From Amorphoplanes friuliensis DSM 7358 (lineage in GTDB: Bacteria > Actinomycetota > Actinomycetes > Mycobacteriales > Micromonosporaceae), in assembly GCF_000494755.1 (NCBI RefSeq), contig NC_022657.1, positions 3,262,001-3,326,000 of the forward strand: 64,000 nucleotides of DNA, written 5' to 3'. The notes beneath the pieces are model-generated. The model did no database searches. It saw nothing but the letters and a program-made list of their open reading frames with translations, and was not told the origin of the DNA. The position numbers and the translations under genes are program-made. Below, piece after piece: positions 49,854 to 58,025 of this stretch (the first letter of the stretch is position 1; every line of letters starts with the position of its first letter).

Positions 49854-50753
49854 ATGATCGAGCTGATCGGATTGACCAAGTCCTACGGGCGGGTCCGTGC
49901 CGTCGACGACGTGACGTTCTCGGCCGTGCCCGGGCGCGTGACCGGCTTCCTCGGGCTCAACGGGTCCGGCAAGACGACCACACTGCGGATGCTGCTCGGC
50001 CTGACCCGGCCGACCTCCGGCGTCGCACTGATCGACAAGGTGCGCTTCCAGAAGCTCAGCCACCCGGCCCGGCAGGTCGGTGCCGTCCTGGAGCAGGGCA
50101 TCGCCCACCCCGGGCAGAGCGGCCGGGCCCACCTGACCACCCAGGCCATCCTCGCCGGCACCGGCCGTGACCGGGTCGACGACCTGCTGGAACAGGTGGG
50201 ACTCGGCGACGCCGCCGAGCAACGCTGCGGTGAGTACTCGCTCGGCATGCGACAGCGGCTCGCGGTGGCGACGGCCCTGCTGGGCGACCCGTCGGTGCTG
50301 ATCATGGACGAGCCGGCCAACGGTCTTGATCCCGAGGGCATCGCCTGGCTGCGGGAGCTGCTGCGCGAGCACGCGCACGGCGGCGGCACGGTGCTGATCT
50401 CCAGTCACCTGCTGGCCGAGCTGGCCCAGCTCATCGACGACGTCGTCATCATCGCGGACGGCTCGATCCGGTACGCCGCGCCGCTGGACGAGCTCTACGG
50501 CTCCACGTCGGCCCGCCTGCGCGTCCGCGGCCGTGACCCGGAGACGCTGCTGCGGGTGTACGAGGAGGCGGGGGCGACGGTGGGCACGGACGGTGAGGGG
50601 CTCGAGGTGGTCGGTCTGACACCGGAGGACGCCGGTGAGATCGCCTTCGAGGCCGGGGTGCCGCTCTACGAGCTGGCGGTCGACGCGCCCAACCTCGAGC
50701 AGATCTTCCTCGACCTGGTGAGCACCGCCCCGGCCGCGGAGCCCGTCCGATGA
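49854..50753 (+). CDS. ABC transporter ATP-binding protein (drug/bacteriocin export type)
   Basis: 299 aa. Walker A GLNGSGKTTT (34-43), signature YSLGMRQR (128-135), Walker B VLIMDEPANGLDP (148-160), followed by an H-loop in SSHLLAEL. The C-terminal 90 residues resemble the regulatory extension of BcrA/NatA-like exporters. It overlaps the membrane partner by 4 bases (ATGA), so the pair forms a two-gene export system, probably for peptides, lipids or a drug. No clear Shine-Dalgarno precedes the start. Confidence 0.93.
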   Translation: MIELIGLTKSYGRVRAVDDVTFSAVPGRVTGFLGLNGSGKTTTLRMLLGLTRPTSGVALIDKVRFQKLSHPARQVGAVLEQGIAHPGQSGRAHLTTQAILAGTGRDRVDDLLEQVGLGDAAEQRCGEYSLGMRQRLAVATALLGDPSVLIMDEPANGLDPEGIAWLRELLREHAHGGGTVLISSHLLAELAQLIDDVVIIADGSIRYAAPLDELYGSTSARLRVRGRDPETLLRVYEEAGATVGTDGEGLEVVGLTPEDAGEIAFEAGVPLYELAVDAPNLEQIFLDLVSTAPAAEPVR

Positions 50754-51352
50754 TCGAGGTCGTGCGCAGCGAGCTGTACCGCATGTCGACCGTCCGGTCC
50801 AGCGCGATGTCGCTCGCGGTCTTCACCGCCGCCGGCATTCTCCTCAGCCTGGTCGGTTCCGACTTCTGGGCGCTGCTCGCGGGCGTGGGGGCGTTCGGGT
50901 TCGGGGTCACCGGCGTCTCGCAGCACTATCAGCACCGGACGGCAGTGCTGCTCTACCTGGCCCGGCCGCGGCGGCTGCGGGTGCTCCTCGGCCAGCTCGT
51001 CACCGCCCTGATCGTGAGCGTCGGATTCACCGCTGTCAGCGGTGGCGTCGTGTTCGTCCAGGGCAGCCGTGAACGGTTCCTGATCACCCTGGTCGTCGCC
51101 CCGATCCTGGCCCTGCTGGGCGCCGCGGCCGCGGCCATCGTGCGCAGCGCGACGTTCCTCTTCGTCGGCTTCGCGGTCTGGGTCATCTTCGTGGAAGCCA
51201 TGTACGGCAAGATGCAGGAGCCGCTGCCGTTCTCGGCCTACCTGGACGCGGCCACCGGCGACGTGAAAAAACTCCTGATCCTCCTGGGCTGGACCCTCGC
51301 CACGATCGTCGGCGCCGCGTTCGCGATCAGGCGGGACCTGAACAGCGACTGA
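50750..51352 (+). CDS. ABC-2-type permease partner
   Basis: 200 aa with about six hydrophobic helices (MSLAVFTAAGILLSLVGSDFWALLAGVGAFGFGVTGV; LVTALIVSVGFTAVSGGVVF; LVVAPILALLGAAAAAIV; FLFVGFAVWVIFVEAMYG; LILLGWTLATIVGAAFA). It is short for the family and lacks a large outer loop. The 4-bp overlap with the ATPase gene defines the pair. It meets the DUF389 gene tail to tail, with two bases between the stops. Confidence 0.87.
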   Translation: MIEVVRSELYRMSTVRSSAMSLAVFTAAGILLSLVGSDFWALLAGVGAFGFGVTGVSQHYQHRTAVLLYLARPRRLRVLLGQLVTALIVSVGFTAVSGGVVFVQGSRERFLITLVVAPILALLGAAAAAIVRSATFLFVGFAVWVIFVEAMYGKMQEPLPFSAYLDAATGDVKKLLILLGWTLATIVGAAFAIRRDLNSD

Positions 51353-51354
51353 GG

Positions 51355-52284
51355 TCAGCGGGCCCGGTGGGTCCACTTCCACACCGTCTGCTGCACGATC
51401 AGGGTCAGCACACCGGCGCTGATGATCGCCGCGAGGTTGATGACCAGCTGCAGGGCGGACCCGGAGGCCTCGCTGCGCACGCCGTAGGCGACCGCGACCG
51501 CGACGTTGGCCGCGGCGGGCACGGTGGTCACCGAGATCAGCACGCCGACGAGGGTGCCGGCCTTCGCGGAGGTCAGCGACAGGATCCCCGCGACACCGCC
51601 GAGGAAGCCGACCACCCACGACAGCGCGTCCGGCCGCCAGATGAAATCGGTCAGGGGCCGCTCGTCGAGCAGCATCGACTTGTCGACGAGCCCGGCCGCG
51701 GTCAGCAGCCACACGGCCAGCACGGTGACCGCCATGCCGACGGGGAAGCCGACGCCGAGCGCGAGCAGGGAGTTCCGGACCAGCACCGTCTTGCGCTGCA
51801 CGACACCCACGCAGAGTGCGGCCAGCGGGCCGAACTCCGGTCCGACGACCATCGAGCCGACGATCAGGATCGGCTGGTCGAGCAGCACCCCGATGCCGGC
51901 GATCACCGTGGCGATGATCATGAAGGCCAGGAACGACGCCGACAGGGTCGTCTCCTCGCCCGTCTGCTGCTCGATCTCCTCCCACACCACCGCGTCGACG
52001 CCCAGGCCGGGAGTGTCGCGGGCAGCCGCGTCGGCGGAGGCGGACAGAGACGTCTGCACGCGCTCGACCACGATGGCGCCGTCGCGGTCCAGCCCCAGCT
52101 CCTGGAGCTGATCGAGCACCGTGCTGGCGCCCTCCCGGACGACGTCGAACTCCAGCACGTCACCCTGCGGCGAATGCGCGGCGCCGGCGAGGACCACGAC
52201 GTGCGTGACGGCAGTGTCGGCGGTCAGCAGGCTCAGCACCTCGGGTGTGCGCTCGCCGGGGGCGATTACACGTACGTGCAGCAT
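51355..52284 (-). CDS. DUF389 family membrane protein (TIGR00341-like)
   Basis: 309 aa from ATG 52284, preceded by GGGAGCACCG. The N-terminal 110 residues are a soluble alpha/beta domain (HVRVIAPGERTPEVLSLL, VTHVVVLAGAAHSPQGDVLEFDVVREGASTVLDQLQELGL). The rest carries six helices with VIAGIGVLLDQPILIVGSMVVGPEFGPLAALCVGV and FLGGVAGILSLTSAKAGTLVGVLISVTTVPAAANVAVAVAYG, the DUF389 signature. Function unknown; a role as a transporter or channel has been guessed for the family. Confidence 0.9.
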   Translation of the reverse strand: MLHVRVIAPGERTPEVLSLLTADTAVTHVVVLAGAAHSPQGDVLEFDVVREGASTVLDQLQELGLDRDGAIVVERVQTSLSASADAAARDTPGLGVDAVVWEEIEQQTGEETTLSASFLAFMIIATVIAGIGVLLDQPILIVGSMVVGPEFGPLAALCVGVVQRKTVLVRNSLLALGVGFPVGMAVTVLAVWLLTAAGLVDKSMLLDERPLTDFIWRPDALSWVVGFLGGVAGILSLTSAKAGTLVGVLISVTTVPAAANVAVAVAYGVRSEASGSALQLVINLAAIISAGVLTLIVQQTVWKWTHRAR

Positions 52285-52346
52285 CGGTGCTCCCATGATC
52301 ACGGTGAATCGTGAGTGTAAGACTCAGGTTCCGGGGCGCCGCGCCG

Positions 52347-53834
52347 ATGAAGGCAGGCGTGGAGACCACGAAGCGGCCTGGGTGGGACACCCTCGGCCTG
52401 ATGGTGCTGCTGGTGCTGGGGATCATCGCACTCGCGGCGATCCCGCTGTCCGGGGCGTCGGACTCGCTCGTGTTCGTCACCATCACCGGCTTCTCCCAGC
52501 TGGTCTTCGCGACCCTCGCCCTGGGATTTGCCGTCCGGACCGCCCGGCTCAAGACCCTGACCCCCCGCGTACGCCGCGCCTGGCTGCTGATGCTGCCCTC
52601 GTACGCGCTGTGGCCGGTCACCATCGTCCTGTACGGGATCTTCCCGGGCCAGGAGTTCCCCAGCCCGCCGGACGTGCTGCGGCTGCTGATCCCGCCCGCC
52701 ACGCTGATCGGCATCCTGTCCTTCGCGCGGATCCCGGCCGCCCCTGCCGAGCGGGCCAAACTGCGCCTGGACGCCGGGCTCGTGGGTGTCGGATCGGCCA
52801 TGGTGCTGTGGTACCTGATGGTCAGCCCCGCCCTGGCGGACAGCTCGGTCGGCTGGCGTGAGCTCGTGCCGAGTGTGATCCACCCGCTCACGGGAGCCGC
52901 GCTCCTCTTCGGGATCGGCGTCGTGCTGATGCGGGGCCCGCAGGCCGCCGCGTCCCGCCGGCCCCTGCTCGCCATCGTCGCCGCGACCCTGCTCATCCTG
53001 ACCGGGGACGCCGTACGGGCGTACACGCTCAACAGCGGCGGCCCGGTGATCCCGACCGTGCTGCAGAGCAGCCTGTGGACCGGCGGCGTTTTTGTCCTCA
53101 TGCTCGCGCCCTACGTGCAGGCCTGGTACGCCCGCCGCCCCGAGGCGAGCCGCTCCGGTACGGACCTGCGGGCCACGCCGCGCCCGCCGCGGTGGCCCTA
53201 CCTGACCGTGCTGCCCGGGTACGCCCTGCTGTTGATCACGGTCGGCATCCGGGATCCGTTCCCGGCCGGCGGTCTCATCGTCGGCGCGCTGATCGTCTCG
53301 ACGCTCGCCTTCGCCCGGCAGATGGTGTCCGCCCAGGAGAGCCGCCGCCTGGCCGTGACCGACGGCCTGACCGGGCTGGCCAACCGCGTCCAGCTCTACG
53401 AGGCACTGCCCCGCGCCCTGGCCCGGGCCGGCCGCAACGGCACCCGCGTCGGCGTGCTGATCATCGACATGAACGGCTTCAAGCAGGTCAACGACACGCT
53501 CGGCCACCAGGCCGGCGACCAGTTGCTGATCGGCTTCGGCGAGCTGCTCCGCCGCTGCGTGCTGGGTTCCGACCTGGTGGCCCGGCTCGGCGGTGACGAG
53601 TTCACCGTGGTGCTGCCGGACATCAGCGACGAGGTGCAGGCCCAGGCCGTGATCAGGCGCATCCGTGCCGCCATGGCCGAACCGATCGACGTCGGCCCGA
53701 CCATGGTCCAGCCGAACGCGAGCATCGGCATGGCCATCTCCGCACCCGGCGAACTGGCCATGGACGAGTTGCTCCACCGCGCCGACCTCGCCATGTACGA
53801 GACGAAGAACAGCAGGAACGCCGTTCGGCCCTGA
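52347..53834 (+). CDS. Membrane-bound GGDEF diguanylate cyclase
   Basis: 495 aa from ATG 52347 (GTG 52311 also possible). About nine hydrophobic helices occupy residues 20-330 with no recognised sensor family. The C-terminal GGDEF domain reads DGLTGLANRVQLYEALPRALARAGRNG, IIDMNGFKQVNDTLGHQAGDQLLIGF and ARLGGDEFTVVLPD. The GGDEF motif is intact, so it should make c-di-GMP from GTP. The inhibitory I-site RxxD is replaced by LGSD before the motif, so product inhibition is probably lost. No EAL domain and no partner gene. Confidence 0.92.
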   Translation: MKAGVETTKRPGWDTLGLMVLLVLGIIALAAIPLSGASDSLVFVTITGFSQLVFATLALGFAVRTARLKTLTPRVRRAWLLMLPSYALWPVTIVLYGIFPGQEFPSPPDVLRLLIPPATLIGILSFARIPAAPAERAKLRLDAGLVGVGSAMVLWYLMVSPALADSSVGWRELVPSVIHPLTGAALLFGIGVVLMRGPQAAASRRPLLAIVAATLLILTGDAVRAYTLNSGGPVIPTVLQSSLWTGGVFVLMLAPYVQAWYARRPEASRSGTDLRATPRPPRWPYLTVLPGYALLLITVGIRDPFPAGGLIVGALIVSTLAFARQMVSAQESRRLAVTDGLTGLANRVQLYEALPRALARAGRNGTRVGVLIIDMNGFKQVNDTLGHQAGDQLLIGFGELLRRCVLGSDLVARLGGDEFTVVLPDISDEVQAQAVIRRIRAAMAEPIDVGPTMVQPNASIGMAISAPGELAMDELLHRADLAMYETKNSRNAVRP

Positions 53835-53887
53835 CTCTCGTTGATCACGGTAGGAACACCCACGCCTACCGTCCTCAGGAGTACGAC

Positions 53888-54472
53888 ATGCTCTCGCGCT
53901 GCCTTTCCCGGCTCGCCGCAGTGGCCGCCACGACGTTCGTGGCCGGCGCCGGTCTCACGACCCCGGCGTCCGCGGCGGTCACCTACGACCCCGGGACCAA
54001 AGCGGGCTTCGTCGCTCGAGCCGACGTGCAGAAGGCCTTCGGCTGGAGCAGCGCGAAGCTGACCTCGCGGGCGCCCGGTGTCGTCTTCGCCCACGAGTTC
54101 TGGACCGACGACACCTACACCGCGTCGTGCGGCAAGAAGCCCTTCCCGGTCGTGCACCACAAGCAGTACGGCCGCTTCGAACTGGCCGGCACCGTCACGT
54201 ACGCCGGTGACCGCGGCGCTGCGGCGTACCGGGGGAAATTGATCGGTTTCCGGATCACGGGCCCCCGCTTCGGCATCTCGGGCACCTCCGTGCCACCCGC
54301 CGTCGGCCAGCCCTGCCCCCGCGGCCACACCCCGGGCGCCACCATCGACAAGATCCGCCTCGTGTCGTCGGCGACCGGCTGGTCCCTCGTGGCCACCTCC
54401 GGCACCACCAGCCGCGTACTCACGGCGAAGCAGACACCGCCCGCCCGGCCGGCGAGTCCTCGGCCGGCCTGA
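53888..54472 (+). CDS. Secreted hypothetical protein
   Basis: 194 aa with AGGAG upstream. A Sec signal peptide (CLSRLAAVAATTFVAGAGLTTPASA) with AXA cleavage near residue 29 leads to a small beta-rich mature protein containing two cysteines (SCGKKP, GQPCPRGH) that could form a disulfide. KAGFVARADVQKAFGWSSAKL recalls a family of actinobacterial secreted proteins of unknown function. It ends in a proline-rich tail that overlaps the converging VOC gene by 53 bases. Confidence 0.65.
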   Translation: MLSRCLSRLAAVAATTFVAGAGLTTPASAAVTYDPGTKAGFVARADVQKAFGWSSAKLTSRAPGVVFAHEFWTDDTYTASCGKKPFPVVHHKQYGRFELAGTVTYAGDRGAAAYRGKLIGFRITGPRFGISGTSVPPAVGQPCPRGHTPGATIDKIRLVSSATGWSLVATSGTTSRVLTAKQTPPARPASPRPA

Positions 54473-54803
54473 TCACACAGAACTCGTTGCCCTGCGGATC
54501 GGCCAGGACCGCGGTCAGGAAACCGTCGTCGTCGTGCGCGGGATCGACGACCCGGGCCCCGGCCGCGACCAGCCGCCCCACCTCGGCGTCGACGTCACGC
54601 ACCTGCAGATCCAGATGCATGCGGTTCTTGCCGGCCTTGGCCTCGGGCACCTGCTGCAACAGCAGATCGGGCCACCGCCCACCGGGGTCGCTGAGCCGCA
54701 CATAGGGCACCTCGAACCGGTGGCGCTCATAACCGAGGGCGGCCGTCCAGAAACCCGCGAGCGCGTCCGCATCAACACAATCCAGCACCATCACGAGGCG
54801 CAT
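54420..54803 (-). CDS. VOC-family protein (glyoxalase_6 type)
   Basis: 127 aa. RLVMVLDCVDADALAGFWTAALGYERH, then MHLDLQVRDVDAEVGRLVAAGARVVDP and FLTAVLADPQGNEFCVIRP, match the two-module VOC fold with the short glyoxalase-like form common in actinobacteria. It is cytoplasmic and the substrate is unknown. Its 3' end overlaps the preceding secreted-protein gene on the opposite strand. Confidence 0.88.
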   Translation of the reverse strand: MRLVMVLDCVDADALAGFWTAALGYERHRFEVPYVRLSDPGGRWPDLLLQQVPEAKAGKNRMHLDLQVRDVDAEVGRLVAAGARVVDPAHDDDGFLTAVLADPQGNEFCVIRPAEDSPAGRAVSASP

Positions 54804-54856
54804 GACTCCCCCTCCCGAGGCTGTTTCGCCTGCACGCTATCGGGAAGGCGCGGGCG

Positions 54857-55668
54857 ATGCGCGTGCTGACGTACAACCTCTGGGGGAGGCGCGGGGACTG
54901 GCCGGCGCGGCGTGCTGTCATGGCCGCCGAGCTGCGGCGTCTGCAGCCGGATCTGGCGGTGCTGCAGGAGACGGTGGTGCTGGACGGCTACGACCAAGTT
55001 GTCGACCTGCTCGGTGCGGACTACCACGTCGTGCACCAGCAGGGCCGTACCGCGGACGGCACGGGCGCCTCGATCGCCAGCCGCTGGCCGGTGACCGACG
55101 TCCGCCAGCACTATCTCCACGTCACCTCGCGGGTCGACACCGCCGAGCCGTGGATCGGCAGTGTCGTGCTGGTGGACGTCGAGGCGCCCCCGCCGTACGG
55201 GCGGATTCTCCTGACGCACTTCAAGCCTTCGTGGCAGTTCGCCCTGGCCCACGAGCGGGAGCTGCAGGCGGTGGCGCCCGCCCGCCTGGTGGAGCAGGCG
55301 GTGGCCGCCGACGCACCCGATCATGTGATCCTCGCGGGTGACTTCGATGCCGCCCCGGAGTCGTCGATGGTCCGTTTCTGGTCCGGCCGGCAGTCGCTGG
55401 GGGAGACCAGTGTGGCGTACCGCGACGCCTGGGAGGACGCGAACGGTGTCGAGGGCGGTCTCACCTTCGTCCCGGAGAATCCGCTGCGGGAGCAGGGCGA
55501 CATCCGGTTCGAAATCGGCCGGCGCATCGATTACGTCTTCGTCCGGGCCGATCGGTGGGGCCGACGCTGAGGGTCGCCGAATGCTCCCGGGTGCTGGTGG
55601 AAGCGGTCGACGGCGTCTGGGCCAGTGACCACTTCGGTGTCAGCGCGCGGCTGGAAGCGCCCGTTTGA
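54857..55668 (+). pseudogene. Endonuclease/exonuclease/phosphatase family gene with C-terminal frameshift
   Basis: The first frame (54857-55570, 237 aa) holds the EEP start MRVLTYNLWGRRGDWPARR, the metal glutamate in LAVLQETVVLDG, LTHFKPSWQFALAHE, LAGDFDAAPESSMVRFW, and RRIDYVFVRADRW before stopping. The missing last motif is in the +1 frame: LRVAECSRVLVEAVDGVWASDHFGVSARL, ending at the stop at 55666-55668, with the catalytic SDH. Joining needs one extra G in the GGGG at 55557-55560, giving about 270 aa. The shift is either a sequencing error or a disabling mutation. If intact, the product would be a Mg-dependent phosphodiesterase of unknown substrate. Confidence 0.78.
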
Positions 55669-55685
55669 GCGGGGGGTAAGCGGGA

Positions 55686-56054
55686 ATGCGTGCCGCCATG
55701 GTGAGTCGATTCGAGCAATGGACGTTGGATGTCCACGATGTCGAACGTCAGGCGGCTTTCTGGTCGGCGGTGCTGGGTTATCGCATCGAGCGCGGTGATG
55801 ACGGGGACGCCCATCTGTGGCCGCGGGACGGTGGTGGGCTCAGTGTGTGGCTGCAGCCGACCGACGCCCCGAAGGCCGGGAAGAACCGTGACCATCCTGA
55901 CCTGGTCGTCGCCGACGGGGACCTCGAGGCCGAGGTGGACCGCCTGCTGGCTCTCGGCGCGACGCGGGCCGACGTGGGTCAGAAGGGCGACGAGGGCTTC
56001 ACGGTGCTCGCCGACCCCGAGGGCAACGAGTTCTGCCTGCTGCACCGGCGCTGA
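55686..56054 (+). CDS. VOC-family protein
   Basis: 122 aa from ATG 55686 (ATG 55698 also possible). VSRFEQWTLDVHDVERQAAFWSAVLGYRIERG, a middle LWPRDGGGLSVWLQPTDAPKAGKNRDHPDLVVADGDLEAEVDRLLALGATRAD and VLADPEGNEFCLLHR form a glyoxalase_6-type fold. It is related to the VOC protein at 54420, 1.3 kb away, and both may stem from an old duplication; they flank the frameshifted nuclease gene. An 18-bp palindrome follows just after the stop. Confidence 0.87.
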   Translation: MRAAMVSRFEQWTLDVHDVERQAAFWSAVLGYRIERGDDGDAHLWPRDGGGLSVWLQPTDAPKAGKNRDHPDLVVADGDLEAEVDRLLALGATRADVGQKGDEGFTVLADPEGNEFCLLHRR

Positions 56055-56057
56055 CGA

Positions 56058-56075
56058 GGTACAGCTAGCTGTACC
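56058..56075. promoter_or_regulatory. Perfect 18-bp palindrome GGTACAGCTAGCTGTACC
   Basis: It lies four bases past the VOC stop and 58 bases before the EF-hand hydrolase start. The symmetric, loop-free form fits a TetR-type operator rather than a terminator. No TetR gene is visible in the window. Confidence 0.55.
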
Positions 56076-56132
56076 AAGGTCGGGTAGTTGCCGGGATCGA
56101 TGCCTGCGGCCTGGGAAAATAGCGTTGTTCCC

Positions 56133-57344
56133 ATGACGACGACAAAGAAGTTCCGGAACGTGACGGTCGCTCTCGGCACCGCGGTGGTGCTCGTGGCAGG
56201 TGCGGGGGTCGCCGACGCCGCGGTGACGGAGAAGCCCGTGACGGCGACGCAGCAGGCCGGCTGGCACGGCATCACCCGGGAGGCGGTCCGGATCGACTTC
56301 GGGCAGGGCTGGGTCACCGAGGGTGAGCTCACCTACCCGACCCGGTCCAAGGGCCGGCTGCCGGTGGTCGTGATGCTGCACGGCAGCGGGCACAACGACA
56401 TGAACCAGACGCTGCCGGAGGGCGGCTCGACGTTCGTGCCGCTGGCTCAGGCGGCCGGTCGTGAGGGCTTCGCGACGCTGCGCTTCAACAAGCGGGGTGT
56501 GACCGGTATCGGCCCGGTGGAGAGCACCGACCCGGCCCAGCTGGCGCCGAAGAACCCGTACAACCGGATCCAGCAGGACGCGTCGGCGGCGATCCGGTTC
56601 GCGGCGAAGTCGCCGCACGTCGACCCGTCGAAGATCTTCCTGCTCGGGCACAGCGAGGGCACCAACGTGGCCGCGAACCTCGCGTCCGATCCGAAGAAGT
56701 ACGGCATCCCGAAGCCGGCCGGTGTCATCGAGATGGGTGTGGTCGGCCTCGACATCAAGAACCTGCTGACGCTGCAGATCTTCGGCCGCCTGCTGCTGCA
56801 GATGCACGACGAGTTCGACGTGGACGCCGACGGGCAGCTGACGGCCACCGAGGCGGTCAACGGTCTCGCCGCCCAGCCGAAGGAGCTCGCCGACCAGTTC
56901 CGTACCGTGCTGCTCGACGGCAAGAAGGTCCTGGCCTCGACCGACACCAACCACGACGGTCAGGTCGCCATCGACGCCGAGGCCGGCCCGGTGCTGCGCA
57001 AGTCCACCGGCATCGACGCCTACCCGAACGTCCCGGGTCTGGACCAGGCGCTGGTCGACTACCTCAACGACATCGCCCGGTTCCCGACGGTCTCGCAGGC
57101 TCTGCCGAAGTTCTCCGGCCCGACGCTGCTGCTCAACGGTGAGAACGACCTCCAGACCCCGGCGCGTGCCGCCCTGGTCGCCGACGCCGCCATCGCCAAG
57201 GCCGGCAACAAGGACCACAAGATCGTCATCTACCCGGGCATGGCCCACACGATGAACATCACCCCGAAGTTCACACCGGTCTTCGGTGAGCCCGACCGCC
57301 AGGTCGTCACCGAGATCCAGGGCTGGCTCAAAGCCCGCCGCTGA
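56133..57344 (+). CDS. Exported alpha/beta hydrolase with inserted EF-hand segment
   Basis: 403 aa from ATG 56133. A signal peptide (VTVALGTAVVLVAGAGVADA) precedes an alpha/beta hydrolase: VVVMLHGSGHND, FLLGHSEGTNVAA (nucleophile Ser174), LLLNGENDLQTP (Asp339) and PGMAHTMNI (His372). The cap region between strands carries an EF-hand loop, Asp229-Glu240 (DVDADGQLTATE), with all calcium ligands, and a weaker one from Asp271 (DTNHDGQVAIDAE) whose last ligand is one residue off. Calcium control of an esterase or peptidase-like hydrolase outside the membrane is inferred. Confidence 0.85.
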   Translation: MTTTKKFRNVTVALGTAVVLVAGAGVADAAVTEKPVTATQQAGWHGITREAVRIDFGQGWVTEGELTYPTRSKGRLPVVVMLHGSGHNDMNQTLPEGGSTFVPLAQAAGREGFATLRFNKRGVTGIGPVESTDPAQLAPKNPYNRIQQDASAAIRFAAKSPHVDPSKIFLLGHSEGTNVAANLASDPKKYGIPKPAGVIEMGVVGLDIKNLLTLQIFGRLLLQMHDEFDVDADGQLTATEAVNGLAAQPKELADQFRTVLLDGKKVLASTDTNHDGQVAIDAEAGPVLRKSTGIDAYPNVPGLDQALVDYLNDIARFPTVSQALPKFSGPTLLLNGENDLQTPARAALVADAAIAKAGNKDHKIVIYPGMAHTMNITPKFTPVFGEPDRQVVTEIQGWLKARR

Positions 57345-57361
57345 TCCCCGGGCACATGCAG

Positions 57362-57395
57362 CGAGGGCGGCCACCGATGTCGGTGGCCGCCCTCG
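57362..57395. terminator. Bidirectional terminator
   Basis: Perfect 15-bp stem CGAGGGCGGCCACCG (57362-57376) with 57381-57395 and an ATGT loop, between the converging hydrolase and PepSY genes. Confidence 0.88.
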
Positions 57396-57410
57396 GGTGT
57401 GTCCGGTGGA

Positions 57411-57938
57411 TCAGTTGTCGGCGTTCTTGGTCAGGACCTTGAACGCGGAGTCGAGCTCGACGTCGTACTCGACGTTGTCCGCGCCACGGACCTCGACCTC
57501 GTAGGCAGCGCCGTCGTCGCCCGCCTCGACCTGCAGGACCGTTCCGCCGCTGACGGCACCCAGAGCGGCCTTCTCGGCCGAGGTCCGCTCGGTGTCCGAG
57601 AGCACCCGGTCGGGGGTGTCGGTGCCGTCCTCGGTGTCGGCCTTCTGCGTGACCACGGCAAGGTTCTTGTCCAGCGCGACGTCCACCTCGGTGCCGTCGG
57701 CCTTACGGACCTCGACCTCGTACGCCTGACCGGCGTCGTCACTGGTCTCGACATCGGTCGCGGTGCCGCCACCGGCCGCCTGCACGGCCGCCGCGGCGAC
57801 ACGGTCGCGGTCGCCGCCCTGGACGTCGGCGTCGGCGCTGGCCGCGGTGGCCCACACGGTGCCGCCCACGCCCAGGAGAGCCGCGGCGGCGACGGTGGTG
57901 ACGATGACGCGCTTGCTGCGGAGCTTGGCGGTGTTCAT
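57411..57938 (-). CDS. Secreted PepSY-domain protein
   Basis: 175 aa. An N-terminal signal (RVIVTTVAAAALLGVGGTVWATAASA) is followed by two PepSY modules: AAVQAAGGGTATDVETSDDAGQAYEVEVRKADGTEVDVALDKNLAVV and AALGAVSGGTVLQVEAGDDGAAYEVEVRGADNVEYDVELDSAFKVL. PepSY domains inhibit peptidases or act as signal-input modules near the envelope. It lies downstream of the kinase gene, with three TTCAG repeats in the gap, and is the likely target of the response regulator. Confidence 0.9.
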   Translation of the reverse strand: MNTAKLRSKRVIVTTVAAAALLGVGGTVWATAASADADVQGGDRDRVAAAAVQAAGGGTATDVETSDDAGQAYEVEVRKADGTEVDVALDKNLAVVTQKADTEDGTDTPDRVLSDTERTSAEKAALGAVSGGTVLQVEAGDDGAAYEVEVRGADNVEYDVELDSAFKVLTKNADN

Positions 57939-57992
57939 GGAGTGACCTCTCTCGGTTCGGCTGGTGACAAGAGGCAGCTTGCCGGGAGGTCC

Positions 57993-58018
57993 CTGAATCT
58001 CACCTGAACGCCGCTGAA
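57993..58018 (-). promoter_or_regulatory. Three TTCAG direct repeats upstream of the PepSY gene
   Basis: On the leftward strand TTCAG occurs three times (plus-strand CTGAA at 57993, 58004 and 58014), 10 and 11 bases apart, the spacing preferred by OmpR-type regulators. The same repeat occurs upstream of the response regulator gene. Confidence 0.6.
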
Positions 58019-58025
58019 AGGCCGT

